Below, piece by piece: positions 62,001 to 64,000 of a DNA stretch of 64,000 nt. Origin of the DNA: JAAXVQ01 sp964604705. Its GTDB lineage: Bacteria > Oederibacteriota > JAAXVQ01. The stretch's first letter is position 1, and each line of letters begins with the position of its first letter. The notes under the pieces are model-generated. The model made no database searches and was not told the DNA's origin. It worked only from the letters and a program-made list of their open reading frames with translations. The position numbers and the translations under genes are program-made. Location: positions 4,660 through 68,659 of the forward strand of contig CAZSAP010000017.1 in assembly GCA_964604705.1 (NCBI GenBank), given 5' to 3'.

Positions 62001-64000
62001 TCCATAATTTTGTACCACTTGAGATACTGGACCACCTTGACTGGAAGCAAAAGTCGTTGTGCTGGAAGTCGGGTCCGAATCCCAACTCCCGCCATTACTG
62101 GTAGCTGTCGTGCTAAACTTTGTGAATTCCCACGCACTGCTGGCCGGGAAGTCTCCGTCCGAACGATTGGTCCAAGCTGCATCTTTCACACCATGAATAT
62201 CAAACCAAGTGGTCTTATTCCCATCGTAACCCGATTCCACATCATAGTGATTCAAACCATTCAAGCTCCAATAGTAGTGAGTCTTATAATTGTCAACCCA
62301 TTTGCTATGGTGTCCATCCTGACGTTCTTCATGTGAGGTTGTATACTTGGACCGACCATTTTCAAACGTATCCGTGGTTGTATTGCCATTCTTATTATTT
62401 GAACCCTTCGTGCTTGTTAACCACCCGGTCGATGAATCGTATCCCGTTGTGGTTGAATAGTTCCACATATCTTCTTTCTTATTGTAGCTGTTGGTTTTGG
62501 TAGCCGTACCATATGTTTGTTCATACCAGGTATACGAGTAATCGCCATTGCATTTGTTCGTGGTCGATGACTTGTTCATACCATTGTATTCATTGACATC
62601 ATAAGTCGTTGTTTGACTTTGATCTCCATTGGCACCGTAGACGTTCTTTGTCGTTGTACTTCTGCAGAAACTGCCCGTATCATCAAAGGTTGACCAAGTC
62701 TGACTAATCTCAGTATCTTCTGTTGTTTTCTTAGGATTTCCTGTCCATGAATACTCAGTCGTATGTGTCCAAGAATATGTAGAACCTGTAGCTTGACTAA
62801 GTTTGTTGTATCTTAGCGTCCACCACGAGCGCCCCATATCATCAAAGTACTGATTGGACCATTGCGTCCCGCTCTCACTGTAGCTACGTTGCTGTATACC
62901 CGTATCTTCATTCCATTGCGTGGTCCACGCTTCACTGGTACGACCCAAGGTAGCACCTTTGGTAGCAGTTGATTTTGTGTATGTGGCAATACCCTTCATA
63001 TTGTACGTACTCGATGAATCACTTGCAAGACTGGTTGATTTCGAACTAGTCTTAACACCCCACTCGTCATACTGAATATCATATGTTGTTGAAGTTCGTC
63101 CAAAGGTAGCACCAAACTTATTCGTCGAGGTAATCTTTGTGGCAACGCCACGACTCTTACTGTCATATTCGGTAACACTGGTGGACATATGGCCATTGTT
63201 AGCACGAGAATACGCACTTGCTGTAGTCTTGGAAGAAAATCCTGTATCTGCATCACTAATAATATCCGTGTAGGTGTACGAGGTAACACCATAAAAAGAC
63301 CATGCTTTACTGTAATCTCCCATACCATTGCTATCGTTGTATGTCTCCGTTGTGCCGTTCAAGTTATAGGCTGTATTTTTAAGGCTGATCCCGTTGTCAT
63401 TTGGAGTATATGTTGTATAGGTTTCACGCGCATAGTTAAAGGACAACCCGCTGTTCATAAGCGTCGTTCCGTTTACTTGGCAACCTGTTGAAGCATCGTA
63501 GCTTGACCATGACTGCGAATAGTAATGCCCGGGTTCTCCGGTCAAGGTATACGATTCCTTGTTCAGACCCGTGTAGCTGTCCACGGTATATGCGGTCTGC
63601 ACGTTCTTCGTGGCCTTGGTTCCATAGACATTGGTGGTCTTGGAGCGGTAGAGCACGCCGGTCATAGGATCGAAATCATAATTAACAGAAGTGCTCAATT
63701 TGCTAGTGGTTGTTGTCTTGATATTCATACCTGTTGTTAAATTAATACTGTCCACAATCGTGGTAGAATCCTGCCCATACGTTGGACCACGTTTATTGTG
63801 CGAGACCGTCTTCATGGTCACTCCGTAGGTTCCACCCGTCAAATACGCATCCGTGTAGCTGGTGGAGGTACGCGCCGGTGGCACCTCTTTTCCAGTGGTC
63901 GTTGTTGAGGTCAATGTCAACCCCGTGTTCTTATCCACATTGAATGTGGTCTTGGAGAAGCGTTCGTTGACCACGCCGTAGTTGTTGGTGGTCTCGCTGC
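59055..64000 (-). CDS. giant YD/RHS-like repeat protein, N-terminus off window
   Basis: The last 1647 residues of a larger protein; the frame is still open at the right edge. The N-terminal about 1000 visible residues are Thr/Ser/Tyr-rich units of 45-60 residues with recurring YD-x-x-TG, STTT and NxxG words. A middle region (about 1000-1330) has no repeats and includes an alanine-rich helical part (KTQLTAQLKGQNVQKLDELLILALSKMTPEQIANAL). The C-terminal about 250 residues are typical YD units (YALDAKGNVTGTEV, YNQTGKLVSKEQNGV, YEGGRLVSKSDANGTTQYDY). There is no toxin-like C-terminal domain. Likely a secreted or cell-surface filament or adhesin; not a known family at the N-terminal part. Confidence 0.75.
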   Translation of the reverse strand, partial: SETTNNYGVVNERFSKTTFNVDKNTGLTLTSTTTTGKEVPPARTSTSYTDAYLTGGTYGVTMKTVSHNKRGPTYGQDSTTIVDSINLTTGMNIKTTTTSKLSTSVNYDFDPMTGVLYRSKTTNVYGTKATKNVQTAYTVDSYTGLNKESYTLTGEPGHYYSQSWSSYDASTGCQVNGTTLMNSGLSFNYARETYTTYTPNDNGISLKNTAYNLNGTTETYNDSNGMGDYSKAWSFYGVTSYTYTDIISDADTGFSSKTTASAYSRANNGHMSTSVTEYDSKSRGVATKITSTNKFGATFGRTSTTYDIQYDEWGVKTSSKSTSLASDSSSTYNMKGIATYTKSTATKGATLGRTSEAWTTQWNEDTGIQQRSYSESGTQWSNQYFDDMGRSWWTLRYNKLSQATGSTYSWTHTTEYSWTGNPKKTTEDTEISQTWSTFDDTGSFCRSTTTKNVYGANGDQSQTTTYDVNEYNGMNKSSTTNKCNGDYSYTWYEQTYGTATKTNSYNKKEDMWNYSTTTGYDSSTGWLTSTKGSNNKNGNTTTDTFENGRSKYTTSHEERQDGHHSKWVDNYKTHYYWSLNGLNHYDVESGYDGNKTTWFDIHGVKDAAWTNRSDGDFPASSAWEFTKFSTTATSNGGSWDSDPTSSTTTFASSQGGPVSQVVQNYGLVTKSDAASTANNKEYLPTTQVITYNNGYFVKSATITYTMLDGNKPCGADVVDNQGSEHISMAGAYYQSSWIERRRTNNGGSTMHWVYTDVPSGKFHTKATIDYSGLDGIHVGYGTEDYTTTGIMTKRAMTNSNSFNETITYSNDGSYVTSATGTREDGITTAYSFIGSDGTTGSSDDKGFTTWDPATHKRTATTGGFGTFSYTYSGDTVSEIRGTSTKDGSMVYDQYWNMKSWTDASNVTHSYSSTSKYKSYWKTATETFTAGGTSWTGEVTYDTYGFYFKGEKLKATRAKVDQKYASNLVAMNQTNAFNFIKTALVKNQKEKETWSYKSQSDTRNQKTLGEMKSDNLTSGNIKNYADVEITVNEDGTASAVFSNMEFEAKKYKKENRYKPVVTGTSSVGDTTSAPPAATYSFSQADNVFYNGSCGYKILNLKSWDVAIYRTEQQPVYGPDPNDPTKQIQTGTTPVQVFDHNEKHYSYTKEDWGKNGDGFMWLEDGTEAQKFADKMTQDNNTVVASPVGTKADGIRIASTAAGQVATSVGSKASGVTLAGTSGTSDITSDGSKVFQPFGATTADPGAWSDDVTNPDANPTRPANVTASNAPATGNGLVVKAASTTTQVSKDDTSTTQLKTQLTAQLKGQNVQKLDELLILALSKMTPEQIANALAGSGEGTKALMGALADAYKALFGDTYQKSILGAILNLVAPGATFDSVKVAILGTEGTSKDAQIAAQKEQEAEKYASVVRDENGNIVEAIGKSGEIYRFNYEASGKTETCIAGGKTTVKHFDNSSHLLSENSEGVSRTFAYALDAKGNVTGTEVKERTNEGVSTLKYNQTGKLVSKEQNGVTQTYVYKDNSVEVTSRNAQGTEMVKKVYEGGRLVSKSDANGTTQYDYMTDGSGKVLGVTMTVTDRDGQKSLYKFNAAGEMTGKVGGGSTRFEKTEDNTAKESMAFESAKELFSDHRMVGEKLDPTQLQLKQVQNQQ

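Noticed and set aside
1..64000. tRNA, rRNA or other well-known RNA genes
   Set aside because: No cloverleaf or conserved rRNA, tmRNA or RNase P sequence was recognised in any spacer.

Overview
The window reads as a bacterial chromosome segment from a Gram-negative (diderm) organism. It carries lipid A/Kdo/heptose genes (lpxB, lpxK, waaA, three GT9 heptosyltransferase-like genes), outer-membrane barrels of the PorV, FadL/OmpP1 and OprO/P types, and a complete F-type ATP synthase operon. A 100-base run of N inside a repeat array suggests a draft or metagenome assembly. The mix of PorV-like proteins, large fibronectin-III and YD-type surface proteins and little-known barrels suggests a poorly sampled diderm lineage, but the sequence alone does not fix the phylum. 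Most genes lie on the minus strand in tight operons with 4-base ATGA overlaps.

Layout, left to right. 1-2.8 kb: a truncated secreted gluzincin protease, a soluble histidine kinase and an HDOD protein. 2.8-3.8 kb: a PorV-like barrel with a clear terminator. 3.9-11.8 kb: atpC-D-G-A-H-F-E-B, two small atpI/Z-type genes and a bifunctional-nuclease gene at the operon head behind a good sigma70-type promoter. 11.9-14.0 kb: AMMECR1 protein, CsgG-like lipoprotein and a PhnP-like metallo-hydrolase. 14.2-19.2 kb (plus strand): a barrel/TPR protein, a PAP2 phosphatase coupled to an OprO/P-like porin, and a DUF362-ferredoxin protein. 19.3-25 kb: a repeat-rich membrane protein interrupted by the assembly gap, a GyrI-like protein and two heptosyltransferases. 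25-28.8 kb: FadL-like porin, TPR lipoprotein and two unknown barrels. 28.9-32.8 kb: an AT-richer islet with one gene, a BspA-repeat/prolyl-oligopeptidase fusion, flanked by direct repeats matching the 3' end of a glycosyltransferase gene. 32.8-41.6 kb: core-oligosaccharide and lipid A genes. 41.7-43 kb: hflX. 43.3-49.6 kb: a nine-module FN3 protein, a HAMP protein, a pseudopilin-like protein, an IMPase and an FN3/barrel protein. 49.6-58.9 kb: murA-hisD-C-B-H-A-F-I-trpE-trpG. 59-64 kb: the C-terminal 1647 residues of a giant YD/RHS-like protein that runs off the window.

The most interesting unexplained signal is a set of four large intergenic inverted-repeat elements (17.73-17.89, 17.91-18.03, 35.54-35.70 and 39.28-39.41 kb). 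Each has a 27-34 bp outer helix enclosing one or two smaller hairpins. Two of them share a conserved core of about 100 bases while their outer and inner helices differ in sequence but stay complementary, which is the covariation pattern of a structured RNA or a folded single-stranded DNA element. The second strong signal is the direct-repeat-flanked islet at 28.9-32.8 kb, which has attachment-site-like ends but no visible integrase.
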